Source of the DNA: DATAOG01 sp963782885
Lineage (GTDB): Bacteria > Pseudomonadota > Alphaproteobacteria > Geminicoccales > Geminicoccaceae
Reading direction: 5' to 3'
Assembly (NCBI GenBank): GCA_963782885.1
Contig: CAWALL010000004.1
Coordinates: 186,001 to 250,000 of the forward strand
Length of the DNA: 64,000 nt
Shown here piece by piece: positions 25,062 to 34,352 of the stretch. The notes under the pieces were generated by a model. The model was given only the letters and a program-made list of their open reading frames with translations. It was not told the DNA's origin and made no database searches. Positions within the stretch are counted from its first letter, which is position 1. The number at the start of each line of letters is the position of its first letter. Both the position numbers and the translations under genes were made by a program.

Positions 25062-28000
25062 CCGGCCGCAGCCTCCGGCGCGTCGTCGAGGCTGAGCAGG
25101 CTGGCGTTGCCGCCGACCGCGGCGGTGTTGACGCTGACCGTGCGCTCGGTCGCAAAGCGCGGCAGATAGTGGGGGCCCCCGGCCTTGGGACCGGTCCCCG
25201 AGAGGCGCTCGCCGCCGAACGGTTGCACCCCGACCACGGCGCCGATGATGTTGCGATTGACGTAGATATTGCCGGCGCGGGCCAGCTCGAGCACCCGCTC
25301 GATCGTCTGATTGATCCGGCTGTGGACGCCCAGCGTCAGACCATACCCGGTGCCGTTGATCGCCTCGACGACCTGATCGAGGCGGCTGCCGGCGAAGCGG
25401 ACGACGTGCAGAATCGGCCCGAACACCTCGCCCTCGAGCTGCTCGATGGTCCCGATCTCGAAGGCGTGCGGCGGGAAGAAGAAGCCCTCGTTCAGCCCGG
25501 CATCGAGCGGCACCCGCTGGATCAGCCGGGCCTCACGCGCCATGCGCCCGGCATGGCGGACCAGGCGCTCGCGCGCGGCTTCGTCGATCAGCGGACCGAC
25601 GTCGGTCGCGAGCTGGCCGGGATCGCCAACCCGCAGCTCGAGCATGGCGCCTGCCAGCATGTCGAGCACCCGGTCCGCGATCATATCCTGCAGGCAAAGG
25701 ATCCGGAGCGCCGAGCAACGCTGCCCGGCCGAGCGGAAGGCGGACAGCAGGGCGTCGGCGACCACCTGTTCCGGCAGGGCCGAGGAATCGACCAGCATCG
25801 CGTTCTGGCCGCCGGTCTCGGCGATCAGAACCGGGATCGGCCCGTCCTTGGCGGCGAGCGCACGGTTGATCTGCCACGCGGTCCGGGTCGAGCCGGTGAA
25901 CGCGACGCCGGCGATCGCCGGGCTCTCGATCAGCCGCGCCCCGATCTCAGGCCCGCCGGGAAGCAGGATCAGGGCGTCCTCGGGCACGCCCGCATCATGC
26001 AGGAGCGCCACGGCCCTGGCGGCGATCAGCGGCGTCTGCGGTGCTGGCTTGGCGATCACGGCATTGCCGACCGCGAGGGCCGCGGCGATCTGGCCGGTGA
26101 AGATCGCAAGCGGGAAGTTCCAGGGACTGACTGTCGCGAAGACGCCGCGCCCGTGCAGCGCGATCTGATTGCTCTCGCCGGTCGGACCGGGCAGCTCGCG
26201 CGGCGTCACGCCGGCCCTCGCCTCGGCGGCGTAATAGCGTAGGAAATCGACCGCCTCGCGGATCTCGGCGACGGCGTCGATCATGGTCTTGCCAGCCTCG
26301 CGCACGCACCAGGCAAGGAGCTCCGGCGCGTTTGCCTCGTAGAGATCGGCAGCCCGCTCCAGGCAGGCGGCGCGCGCCTCGACCGGCGTCCGATCCCAGG
26401 CTGGAAAGGCTCGTCCGGCCAGCGCCACCGCGCGCTCGACCGTGCCTGCGTCGGCGTCGACGACGCTGCCGATCGCGCAAGACCGGTCGGCGGGATCGTA
26501 GCTGGTCCGCGCCGCGCTGCGGCTGTCGCCGACGCCGGGCTTGGCGACCAGGCCGGGCGCGAAGTCGGCGTCGATCCGGGCCGCGACGCGGGCGACCTCC
26601 CCCGGATCGGCCAGATCGATGCCCCGCGAGTTTTTCCGAGTCGCGCCATAGAGCGCCCGAGGCAGCGGGATCTTCGGGTTGGCCTTCGGCTCGAGGCGGG
26701 CGAGCCGGAGTGCCGGATCCTCGACCAGGCTCTCGATCGGAATCGCCGGGTCGAGGATGCGCTTGACGAAGGAGGTATTGGCGCCGTTCTCGAGCAGTCG
26801 GCGAACCAGGTACGGCAGCAGGTCCTGGTGACTGCCGACCGGGGCGTAGACCCGGCACGCGATGTCGAAATCGCCGGCCGCCTTCAGGTCTGTATACAGG
26901 GCTTCGCCCATGCCGTGCAGGCGCTGAAGCTCGAATGTGCGGCGATCGCCAGCGAACTCGATGATGCTGGCGAGGGTCTGGGCGTTGTGCGTCGCGAACT
27001 GCGGGTAGAACGCCTCGCCGCCTGCGAGCAGGCGCCGGGCGCCGGCCAGATAGGAGACATCGGTTGCGAGCTTGCGGGTGAACACCGGGTAACCGTCCAG
27101 TCCCTGTTCCTGGGCGCGCTTGATCTCGGTATCCCAATACGCGCCCTTGACCAGGCGGACCGGGATCCGCCGCCGGTGGCGGCGGGCCAGGTCCTCGAGC
27201 CAGGCGATGACCGGGAGCGCCCGCTTCTGATAGGCCTGAACCGCGAGCCCGAGGCCATCCCAATCGCCGAGCTCGGGCGCCGCTGCCAAGTGCTCGAACA
27301 GATCGAGCGAGGGCTCCAGGCGGTCGGCCTCCTCGGCATCGATCGTGACCGTGATCCGCCCGGCGCGGGCATCGGTCAGGAGCTCGAGCAGGCGAGGCAA
27401 GAGCTCGGCCTCGAGGCGGCGGTACTGGGCCAGCTCGTAGCGCGGATGCAGCGCCGAGAGCTTGATCGAGACGCTCGGGCGCGCCATCAGGTCGTCGCCC
27501 TCCGCGGCCTCGACGATGGCCGCGATCGCATCCCGATAGGCACGCTGGTAGCGCACGGCATCGGCCGTGGTCTTGGCGCCTTCGCCCAGCATGTCATAGG
27601 AGTAGCGGTAGCCTTTCCGCTCGAGTTCGCGGGCGCGCCGGATCGCCGCCTCGATCGTCTGACCGAGGACAAAGTGACGCCCGAGCACGCGCATCGATTG
27701 CTGGATCGCCTGGCGCACGACCGGCTCGCCGAGGCGCTGGACGAGCCGGGCAAACCGGGTCCCGACCTCGCCATCGCGCTCCAGGTCGACCCGGATCAGC
27801 CGCCCCGTCAGCATCAGGCCCCAGGTGGAGGCATTGACGAACAGCGATTCGCTGTGCCCGAGGTGACGGTCCCAATCGCCGAAGCTGAGCTTGTCACGGA
27901 TCAGGCGGTCCCTGGTCTCCGGGTCGGGGATGCGGAGCAGAGCCTCGGCGAGGCACATCAGCATGATGCCCTCGTGGGTGCTGAGGCTGTATTCGTGCAG

Positions 28001-28222
28001 GAACGCCTCGACCCCGAGCTGATCGCCGCCCGCCTGGCGCACCCGCTCGGCCAGACGGCGGGCGCAAGCCTGGATGCGCGCCCGCTGTTCGGGTTCGACC
28101 GTCGCCTCGGCGAGCAAGGCCGCGACGGTCGTCGCCTCGTCAGCACGATACGCCCGGCGGATCGCCGCGCGGAGCGGCCCCGCGCCGAGCGGCGGTCGAT
28201 CGTCAAGAATGCGGGCGGCCAT
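25058..28222 (-). CDS. putA: bifunctional proline dehydrogenase / glutamate-semialdehyde dehydrogenase PutA
   Basis: A 1054-residue enzyme that oxidises proline to glutamate in two channelled steps, peripheral at the inner membrane. The proline dehydrogenase barrel (about 165-470) shows SALHPRYE, DAEEADRLEPSLDLF, VKGAYWDTEIKRAQ and YAPVGSHQDLLPYL. The aldehyde dehydrogenase domain (about 530-1035) shows VSPWNFPLAIFTGQIAAAL, GVAFTGSTRTAW, ETGGQNAMLVDSSA and catalytic cysteine in SAGQRCSALR, ending GGERLSGTGPKAGGP. There is no N-terminal ribbon-helix-helix domain, so this is a purely catalytic PutA, not a self-repressor. ATG 28222 preferred; GTG 28228 is possible. The nearby leucine dehydrogenase fits a catabolic setting. 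Confidence 0.96.
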   Translation of the reverse strand: MAARILDDRPPLGAGPLRAAIRRAYRADEATTVAALLAEATVEPEQRARIQACARRLAERVRQAGGDQLGVEAFLHEYSLSTHEGIMLMCLAEALLRIPDPETRDRLIRDKLSFGDWDRHLGHSESLFVNASTWGLMLTGRLIRVDLERDGEVGTRFARLVQRLGEPVVRQAIQQSMRVLGRHFVLGQTIEAAIRRARELERKGYRYSYDMLGEGAKTTADAVRYQRAYRDAIAAIVEAAEGDDLMARPSVSIKLSALHPRYELAQYRRLEAELLPRLLELLTDARAGRITVTIDAEEADRLEPSLDLFEHLAAAPELGDWDGLGLAVQAYQKRALPVIAWLEDLARRHRRRIPVRLVKGAYWDTEIKRAQEQGLDGYPVFTRKLATDVSYLAGARRLLAGGEAFYPQFATHNAQTLASIIEFAGDRRTFELQRLHGMGEALYTDLKAAGDFDIACRVYAPVGSHQDLLPYLVRRLLENGANTSFVKRILDPAIPIESLVEDPALRLARLEPKANPKIPLPRALYGATRKNSRGIDLADPGEVARVAARIDADFAPGLVAKPGVGDSRSAARTSYDPADRSCAIGSVVDADAGTVERAVALAGRAFPAWDRTPVEARAACLERAADLYEANAPELLAWCVREAGKTMIDAVAEIREAVDFLRYYAAEARAGVTPRELPGPTGESNQIALHGRGVFATVSPWNFPLAIFTGQIAAALAVGNAVIAKPAPQTPLIAARAVALLHDAGVPEDALILLPGGPEIGARLIESPAIAGVAFTGSTRTAWQINRALAAKDGPIPVLIAETGGQNAMLVDSSALPEQVVADALLSAFRSAGQRCSALRILCLQDMIADRVLDMLAGAMLELRVGDPGQLATDVGPLIDEAARERLVRHAGRMAREARLIQRVPLDAGLNEGFFFPPHAFEIGTIEQLEGEVFGPILHVVRFAGSRLDQVVEAINGTGYGLTLGVHSRINQTIERVLELARAGNIYVNRNIIGAVVGVQPFGGERLSGTGPKAGGPHYLPRFATERTVSVNTAAVGGNASLLSLDDAPEAAAG

Positions 28223-28352
28223 GGCCACGATGGGGAATACCTCGCCGGGCCGGGATCAACGAAGCCGTCGTTCCGGCATCGATCCTATCACGGTCAAGCG
28301 GTGCGTCCCCAGCCGATTCGCCAGGGTCCGCCACGCCGCTGCAGTCTGGGAT

Positions 28353-29483
28353 TCAGCCGGCGACTGCGCGCGCCACCTCACGTGCGGCTGGGCCTTCGCG
28401 CGTCGGCCGCAGATCGCGGGGCTTCTGCTTCGAGCCCGTCTGGCGCGCCTTGCGGATGCGCTCCTCAGCCAGCCGATCCGCGATCTCACTGGTCGGCGCG
28501 TTCGCGCGCGTGGCCCGTTCGAACACCTCGGTCAGGGTTTCGGCGATGGCCTGGACCCTGGCCAGCACCCGACCGCGATCATAGCCGGTGGAGCGGAGCT
28601 CCTCGGCGATGTTGATCAAACCGCCGGCGTTGATCACGTAGTCGGGGGCGTAAAGGATGCCGCGCGCGTGCAGAGCGGCCCCGTGGCGCGGCTCGAGCAG
28701 CTGATTGTTGGCGGCGCCGGCCACGATCTTGCAGGCAAGCCGGGGTAGCGTGTCATCGTTGATCACGCCACCGAGCGCGCAGGGCGTCAGGACGTCCGCC
28801 TCAACCTGCAGGATCGCATCGCCGTCGACCAGCCGCGCGCCGAACTCCTCGGCGGCGCGCTCGGCGCGGATCGGGTCGAGATCGGCCACGATCAGCTGGG
28901 CGCCGTCCTGGGCAAGCAGTCTCGCGACATTGTAGCCGACGTGGCCGAGCCCCTGGACCGCGACCCGGATGCCGGTCAGGTCGGCGCGCCCGAGACGGTG
29001 CTCGACTGCGGCGCGAATCCCGAGCCACACGCCGCGCGCGGTCACCGGTGACGGATCGCCGCTGCTGCCGCTCGAGCGGCCCAGAACGTAGGCCGTCTGC
29101 GCGCCCGCCCAGTCCATGTCGGTGGGACTGGTGCCGACATCCTCGCCGGTGTAGTAGCGCCCGCCCAGGCTCTCGACCGCGCGGCCGAGCGCCCGGAACA
29201 GCGCTTCCGACTTCTCGGTCGCGGGATCACCGATGATCACGGTCTTGCCGCCACCGAACGGCAGGCCCGCCATGGCCGCCTTGTAGGTCATGCCCTTGGC
29301 AAGCCGCAGGACGTCCGTCACGGCGTCCGCCTCGGTCCCGTAGGGCCACATGCGACAGCCGCCGATCGCCGGACCGAGCGTGGTGTCGTGCAGGGCGACG
29401 ATGGCCTTCAGGCCGCTGACCGGTTCGAAAAAGAAGACCACCTGCTCGTGATCATCGAACGCGGGCGATGCAAACACATCCAT
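28353..29483 (-). CDS. Glu/Leu/Phe/Val dehydrogenase (leucine dehydrogenase type)
   Basis: A 376-residue NAD-dependent amino-acid dehydrogenase of the short leucine/phenylalanine type. GPAIGGCRMWPYGTEADAV near 42-60, catalytic lysine in AGLPFGGGKTVI near 80, GEDVGTSPTDMDW near 115 and the Rossmann motif VQGLGHVGYNVA near 180. It deaminates branched-chain (leucine) amino acids to keto acids. ATG 29483 has a GGAGA site; an extension to 29555 is unsupported. Downstream homologues for isovaleryl-CoA and methylglutaconyl-CoA steps lie within 5 kb, supporting leucine breakdown. The C-terminal 35 residues are Lys/Arg-rich and unusual. Confidence 0.88.
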   Translation of the reverse strand: MDVFASPAFDDHEQVVFFFEPVSGLKAIVALHDTTLGPAIGGCRMWPYGTEADAVTDVLRLAKGMTYKAAMAGLPFGGGKTVIIGDPATEKSEALFRALGRAVESLGGRYYTGEDVGTSPTDMDWAGAQTAYVLGRSSGSSGDPSPVTARGVWLGIRAAVEHRLGRADLTGIRVAVQGLGHVGYNVARLLAQDGAQLIVADLDPIRAERAAEEFGARLVDGDAILQVEADVLTPCALGGVINDDTLPRLACKIVAGAANNQLLEPRHGAALHARGILYAPDYVINAGGLINIAEELRSTGYDRGRVLARVQAIAETLTEVFERATRANAPTSEIADRLAEERIRKARQTGSKQKPRDLRPTREGPAAREVARAVAG

Positions 29484-29601
29484 TTCCGTCTCCAAGGGTC
29501 CCAGCCGTACCGGACGGGCTGACTTGACGACGGCCCTGGGACCGGCTGCAGACACCCTTTGGTCCAGAGCGCGAGGCCGGTTTGTATGTAGAAATGGTTA
29601 A

Positions 29602-29638
29602 GAAATCTTCAACTCGCAAGTTTGATTGTCAAGATTTC
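29602..29638 (-). promoter_or_regulatory. promoter with overlapping inverted repeat upstream of leucine dehydrogenase
   Basis: On the minus strand a perfect -35 hexamer TTGACA (29627-29632) is followed after 17 bases by AAGATT as a -10. An eight-base inverted repeat, GAAATCTT (29602-29609) and AAGATTTC (29631-29638), brackets exactly this promoter, with a second nested pair AACT/AGTT inside. This looks like an operator for a repressor or Lrp/Bkd-like regulator. It lies about 120 bases before the leucine dehydrogenase start. The regulator is unknown. Confidence 0.55.
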
Positions 29639-29710
29639 ATGCGACTGCTGGTGCGCTGCAGCAAACCAGGACAGGGGCAGCCTCAATCAAAAATAGCCTA
29701 GGTATCGCCA

Positions 29711-31005
29711 CTACATATAGTCCAGCGGAACCAGCACCAGCAGGGTCAGGGTCCCGAGCAGCAAGCTCAGCCTGGTCGCGGCGGCGAGGCGCAGATCTAC
29801 CAACTGGAGCGCAACCATGACCGGCGCCGACTGATAGGGCAGCAACATGGTCGAGAAGCCCACGGTCTGGGTCATCAGAACGCTGACCAGTGGCAAACCC
29901 GCGGCTACCGGGCCCGCGAGAGGTCCGAGCACGGCCGGCACGCCGGGGTGGGTGGTGACCAAGCCGACCGCGCTCGCTGCGGCAACCAGCCCGCCAAAGC
30001 TCGCGGCCGGCCTGCCCGGCACCAACGGCAGCCAACCGAGCGCCTCGGCGCCGAGGGCGCCTGCAAGCCCGCTCTCGTCGATCAGGCTGACCATGCCCAG
30101 CAAACCCGCGATATAGAAGAAGGTTCCGAAGCTGGTTGCGGTCTCGAAGGCACGCGGGCCGATCATCCCGACCCCGGGCAGCATGCAGACGAGGGCAGCC
30201 GCGAGCGCGATCCAGCCGGGCGCGATGCCATGCAGCGAATCGGTCGCCCAGAGCAGGAGCGCCAGGACCAGGATGCCGAGCAGCCGCCGCTCCCCGGGCG
30301 ACCAGGGCGCGTCACGGGCACCCTCGCCCTCATCGGCGTGGTCGTGCGCCCGGTCCGGGAACATCCGACAGATGACCTCGGCCAGGAGCAGGCCATAGGC
30401 CAGCCCGAGCAGCGGCCAGTGGAGCAGAAGGTAGGCGCCGTAGGAGACGCTGACGCGTAGAGGGTCTCGGCCACACCGAGGACGACCACGTTCGGCAAAT
30501 TTGCCGGCAGGACCGCGAACGCCGGGAGGATCGTGCCGAACGCGACCGCAAGCAGGATGCCGGTCCGGCGACGCCGGCCGCGCCGAAAGCCGAGCTCGTC
30601 GGTGAGCGCCGCGAAGATCGGCATCAGGATCATGATCCGGCCCATGGCCGCCGGGACCAGAAAGGCAAGCCCCGCGCCCAACCCGACCGACCCGTAGACG
30701 GTCCGCCGATAGGAGCCGCGGAGACGGCCGACCAGCAGGCGCGCGAGGCGGCGGCCGAGATCCGTGGTCTGGACCGCCGCGCCGATCACCAGTCCGCCGA
30801 ACACAAGCCAGAGCGCGCTCGACGCGAAGCCCGCGAAGATCACCCGGGGCGGTGCGACGCCGAACACCGTGGCGAGCACGAACAGGCCGATGCCAGTGAC
30901 ATGGAACGGCAGCACGCCGGTTGCCCAACAGCCAAGTGCCAGAAGCACCAGCGCCGCGGCCCGCGCCATCGGCGGATCGAGGCCGAGCGCCTGAGGCCAG
31001 AGCAC
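29711..31005 (-). pseudogene. SLC13/DASS-family permease, single frameshift
   Basis: Two overlapping frames join into one 12-span-type carrier. The 5' part (from GTG 31005) has VLPFHVTGIGLFVLATVFG, LVFGGLVIGAAVQTTDLG, LVPAAMGRIMILMPIFAAL and VLGVAETLY. After a shift near 30450-30460 it continues in another frame as VSVSYGAYLLLHWPLLGLAY, GLVTTHPGVPAVLGP, LMTQTVGFSTMLLPYQSAP and ends LLLGTLTLLVLVPLDYM. One missing base (or two extra) explains it. SLC13/DASS carriers import di- or tricarboxylates or sulphate with sodium. Translation of an intact product is not possible as read; a sequence error is possible. The start is uncertain since the frame stays open toward the hydratase gene. Confidence 0.8.
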
Positions 31006-31055
31006 AAGCCCGAGCGCAAGCGCGGCGATCAGCGCGCCGGTAACGCGTGCGAAGG

Positions 31056-31844
31056 TCAGGGCAGCCAGCTCGCCGGCCGTTTGCCCAGAAAGGCTGCAAC
31101 CCCTTCGCGGGCCTCCGGAGTGGCCCTGAGCGCAGCGATCCGCTCGGCCGTATCGTCGATCAGATCCGGCCCGATCGGCCGATCCGCCAGATCGCGAACC
31201 AGGCGCTTGGCCGCGGCGAGCGCGCTCGGCGCGCCACGCAACAGGTGGCCCAGGATGGTTTCGATCGCGGCGTCCAGCTGGTCGGCTTCAACCACCTCGT
31301 GAACCAGCCCGATGCGGGCGGCCTCTGCGGCGGCAATCCGCTCACCCGTCAGCATCAGACGGCGCGAGTGGCGGGCGCCGATGGCGGCGACCACGTAGGG
31401 GCCGATCACCGAAGGGATCAGGCCGAGGCGCACCTCAGTCGTGCCGAACATGGCCTCGGCGCTGGCGACCACGATGTCGCAGCAGGCGACCAGCCCGGTG
31501 CCGCCGCCGAGCGCGGCGCCATTGACCCGTGCGATCGTCGGCTTCGGCAGCTCGTTCAGGGTCGCCATGAGCTTCGCGAGCGCCCTGGCGTCGGCCAGGT
31601 TCTCGGCCTCGCCATAGCTTGCCGTCCGGCGCATCCAGTTGAGGTCGGCGCCGGCCGAAAAGCTCTTGCCGCTCCCGGTCAGCACGACCGCGCGTACGGC
31701 CGAATCCGCAGCCAGCCGGGTCAGCTCGGCGGTCAGCTCGGCAATCAGCCGGTCGTCGAAAGCGTTGTGGATCTCTGGGCGAGTGAGCGTGATCCAGACG
31801 CTGGCATCCGGACGCCGGTCAGTTAGAAGCAGGGGCTCGCTCAT
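31056..31844 (-). CDS. liuC: enoyl-CoA hydratase family, methylglutaconyl-CoA hydratase-like
   Basis: A 262-residue crotonase-fold enzyme. Landmarks are TLTRPEIHNAFDDRLI near 19-34, SFSAGADLNWMRR near 60, the ASYGEAENLADARALAKLM helix and oxyanion-hole region NGAALGGGTGLVACCDI near 108. The LNWMRR and AENLADAR blocks match LiuC-type 3-methylglutaconyl-CoA hydratases of leucine breakdown better than general EchA proteins. It is close to isovaleryl-CoA dehydrogenase on the same strand. The symbol is inferred from motifs and context. Confidence 0.8.
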   Translation of the reverse strand: MSEPLLLTDRRPDASVWITLTRPEIHNAFDDRLIAELTAELTRLAADSAVRAVVLTGSGKSFSAGADLNWMRRTASYGEAENLADARALAKLMATLNELPKPTIARVNGAALGGGTGLVACCDIVVASAEAMFGTTEVRLGLIPSVIGPYVVAAIGARHSRRLMLTGERIAAAEAARIGLVHEVVEADQLDAAIETILGHLLRGAPSALAAAKRLVRDLADRPIGPDLIDDTAERIAALRATPEAREGVAAFLGKRPASWLP

Positions 31845-31856
31845 GGCCTGGATATC

Positions 31857-32459
31857 TTACCAGCCGCCGCGCGCCAGCCAGGCATCGATCTGGCCGAGGC
31901 GATCCGCGCCCCAGAACGGCTCGCCGTCGACGAAGAGGAAGGGCGAGCCGAAGACGCCCCGCTCGATCGCGGCTGCGGTCGCCTGCTTGAGGCGATCTTT
32001 GATCGACGGATCGGCCAGCGCCGCGAGCAACGCCGACCGCTCGATCCCGAGCGAGGCTGCGATTTCGGCCACCTGCTCGGGCGCGCCGATATCCCGGCCC
32101 TCACCCCAATGGGCATGGAAGATCGTCTGTGCCAAGCGCTTGGCGAGCTGCGGATCGTCCGGCTCCCGCCAGACGAAGGCCCAACTCGCGGCCAGCGAGT
32201 TGGTCGGCATCACGGGCGGCTCGCGGTACGGCACGCCGAGCAGGCGGGCAAAGCGCGGTACGTCGTGGCGCAGGTAAGGACCCTTAAGCGGCGTCTCCGT
32301 GAGCGGCCGCGCTCCGGTCTCCTTGAAGGCGGCGCCGAGCATGATCGGATGCCAGACGACCTCACGGCCGTGGCGGGCGCCAAGATCCTCGATCTGGGTG
32401 CTCGCCAGATAGCCATAGGGACTCGCAAACTCGAAGTAGAAGTCGATTTTCGGCGGCAC
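31857..32459 (-). CDS. 2-hydroxychromene-2-carboxylate isomerase family (DsbA-like)
   Basis: A 200-residue thioredoxin/GST-kappa-fold protein of the HCCA isomerase family. DFYFEFASPYGYLAS at 6-20 places the conserved active-site serine where a thioredoxin cysteine would be; GVFGSPFLFVDGEPFWGADR near 167-186 carries the cis-proline. Family members isomerise 2-hydroxychromene-2-carboxylate in naphthalene breakdown or act on glutathione conjugates; the substrate here is unknown, since no other aromatic pathway genes are near. GTG start at 32459. It ends 12 bases before liuC. Confidence 0.88.
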   Translation of the reverse strand: MPPKIDFYFEFASPYGYLASTQIEDLGARHGREVVWHPIMLGAAFKETGARPLTETPLKGPYLRHDVPRFARLLGVPYREPPVMPTNSLAASWAFVWREPDDPQLAKRLAQTIFHAHWGEGRDIGAPEQVAEIAASLGIERSALLAALADPSIKDRLKQATAAAIERGVFGSPFLFVDGEPFWGADRLGQIDAWLARGGW

Positions 32460-32475
32460 CGCTCGTCTCCCTCGC

Positions 32476-32891
32476 CTACGCCACCAGCGGCCGACATCGC
32501 TGATCCCAGCGGCTGCCGACCAGCCGGCCGATCAGCCGGTGATCGGCGGTGACGACCGCCGCATCTTGGCTTTCGGCCAGGGCCAGATAGAAGCAGTCAT
32601 AGACCGGATGGTCGAGCTTGGCCGCGATCTCGATGGCGCGCGCGGCGAGCGGCGCCAGGGTGAACAGCCGACCAAAGAAGCGCGGTAGAGAAGAGATGCC
32701 ACCGTCGCCGCCACCTGCCTGGGATCAGCTTCGCTTGCCATGACCCGCTTCCACATGGCGTTGGCAACCTCAGCGACGATGAGTTCCGGCGCCAACAGCC
32801 GCTGTCCCGGTTGCAGCAAGAGTGTCGCCGCCGCGCGATCAGGCTCGAGCAGGAACCATTTGATTGCGACCGGTACGTCTACGATGACAAT
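32476..32891 (-). pseudogene. PIN-domain toxin (VapC/FitB-like), frameshifted
   Basis: VIVDVPVAIKWFLLEPDR and LLAPELIVAEVANAMWKRVM give the first aspartate and the glutamate of a PIN-domain RNase. A frameshift near 32690 then separates the second half, read in another frame as FFGRLFTLAPLAARAIEIA, HPVYDCFYLALAESQDAAVV and TADHRLIGRLVGSRW, which supplies the remaining acidic residues. The expected ATG at the junction with the antitoxin stop reads ATT. So both start and frame are damaged. Originally the toxin of a type II module with the gene at 32891-33119. Confidence 0.75.
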
Positions 32892-33119
32892 CAGCGGCTG
32901 TCTCGGTCCTCGCGGATCAGATCCACGCTCTCCGTATCGAGCGGCCGCGGTGTGAGCGCGGCGATTCGATCCGCGGTCGCCAGCTTCTCCTCCGACAACA
33001 GTTCGGCCGCGCGCTTCAGGATCTCCCGGAGCCTCGAGGGAATGGCCATGCAGCTCGGCCTTGAACTTCAAAGACGAGACGACGTCGGCGTCGAGATTCC
33101 GGACGATGACCTGAGCCAC
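32891..33119 (-). pseudogene. FitA-like ribbon-helix-helix antitoxin, frameshifted
   Basis: GTG start at 33119 gives MAQVIVRNLDADVVSSLKFK and AELHGHSLE, the FitA-type DNA-binding ribbon-helix-helix start. Just after SLE the frame breaks (about four bases missing near 33030) and the remainder, LREILKRAAELL then RPLDTESVDLIREDRDSR with a stop at 32891, continues in another frame. It would have repressed its operon and blocked the PIN toxin. Both members of the pair are broken. Confidence 0.75.
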
Positions 33120-33172
33120 GACAACAATTTTGCTATCGAGACCTCGCTCATGTCAATTGCCAGGCGGCACGA

Positions 33173-34345
33173 TCAGGCGGTCGCCTCGAATAGTTCACGG
33201 CCGATCAGCCAACGGCGGATCTCCGACGTGCCTGCGCCGATCTCGTAGAGCTTGGCGTCGCGCAGGAGTCGGCCGGTCGGATAGTCATTGATGTAGCCGT
33301 TGCCGCCCAGCGCCTGAACCGCCTGAAGCGCCATCCAGGTCGCCTTCTCGGCGGCGTAGAGCAGACAGCCGGCGGCATCCTGGCGGGTCACCTGGCCCCG
33401 GTCCGAGGCCCTGGCGGCGAAATAGACGTAGGCCTTGCAGGCGTTCATGGTCGTGTACATGTCGGCGAGCTTGCCCTGCATCAGCTGGAAGCTGCCGATC
33501 GGCTGGCCGAACTGCTGGCGCTCATGCAGATAGGGCATGGTCACGTCGAGGCAGGCCTGCATGATGCCAAGCGGGCCGCCCGCCAGCACCAAGCGCTCGT
33601 AGTCGAGGCCGCCCATCAGCACGCGGACGCCGCCGCCGACCTTGCCCAGTACGTTCGCCGCCGGGACCTCGCAGTCCTCGAAGATCAGCTCGCAGGTGTC
33701 GGAGCCGCGCATCCCGAGCTTGTCGAGCTTCTGGGCGGTCGAGAAGCCCTTCATGCCCTTCTCGATCAGGAACGCGGTGATCCCGCGCGCACCGGCGTCC
33801 GGATCGGTCCTGGCGTAGACCACCAGCGTCTCGGCCTCCGGGCCGTTGGTGATCCACATCTTGGACCCGTTCAGGACGTAGCGATCACCCCTCGGGTCCG
33901 CGCGGGTGCGCATGCCGACGACATCGGAGCCAGCGCCGGGCTCGCTCATCGCGAGCGCGCCGACATGCTCACCACTGATCAGCTTGGGCAGGTATTTCCG
34001 TTTTTGCTCCGCGGTGCCGTGCAGGCGAATCTGGTTGACGCAAAGGTTCGAGTGTGCGCCATAACTCAATCCTACTGAAGCACTTGCACGCGAAACCTCC
34101 TCCATCGCCAGAACATGCTCGGTATAGCCGAGCCCGGCACCGCCGTAGTCCTCCTCGACCGTGATGCCGAGCAGGCCAAGCTCCCCCAGCCGCGGCCAGA
34201 GATCGCGCGGGAACTGATTGCTGCGGTCGATCGCCTCGGCGCGCGGGGCAATCTCGCTCTGAGCGAAAGCGGCGACCGTGCTCCGGATCATCTCCGCGGT
34301 CTCGCCGAGATCGAAGTTCAGCGACGGGCAGGTGAACTGGGCCAT
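33173..34345 (-). CDS. ivd: isovaleryl-CoA dehydrogenase
   Basis: A 390-residue FAD-dependent acyl-CoA dehydrogenase. It oxidises isovaleryl-CoA to 3-methylcrotonyl-CoA in leucine breakdown and passes electrons to ETF. Blocks typical of this branch: LGITVEEDYGGAGLGYTEH, SYGAHSNLCVNQI, ALAMSEPGAGSDVVGM, KMWITNGPEAETLVVYA and LDYERLVLAGGPLGIMQ, the last containing the IVD-specific catalytic glutamate position. C-terminus GAGTSEIRRWLIGREL. ATG 34345 matches the family start; an upstream extension to 34399 is not conserved. The carboxylase genes usually next to it are absent. Confidence 0.93.
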   Translation of the reverse strand: MAQFTCPSLNFDLGETAEMIRSTVAAFAQSEIAPRAEAIDRSNQFPRDLWPRLGELGLLGITVEEDYGGAGLGYTEHVLAMEEVSRASASVGLSYGAHSNLCVNQIRLHGTAEQKRKYLPKLISGEHVGALAMSEPGAGSDVVGMRTRADPRGDRYVLNGSKMWITNGPEAETLVVYARTDPDAGARGITAFLIEKGMKGFSTAQKLDKLGMRGSDTCELIFEDCEVPAANVLGKVGGGVRVLMGGLDYERLVLAGGPLGIMQACLDVTMPYLHERQQFGQPIGSFQLMQGKLADMYTTMNACKAYVYFAARASDRGQVTRQDAAGCLLYAAEKATWMALQAVQALGGNGYINDYPTGRLLRDAKLYEIGAGTSEIRRWLIGRELFEATA

Positions 34346-34352
34346 AACGCAC

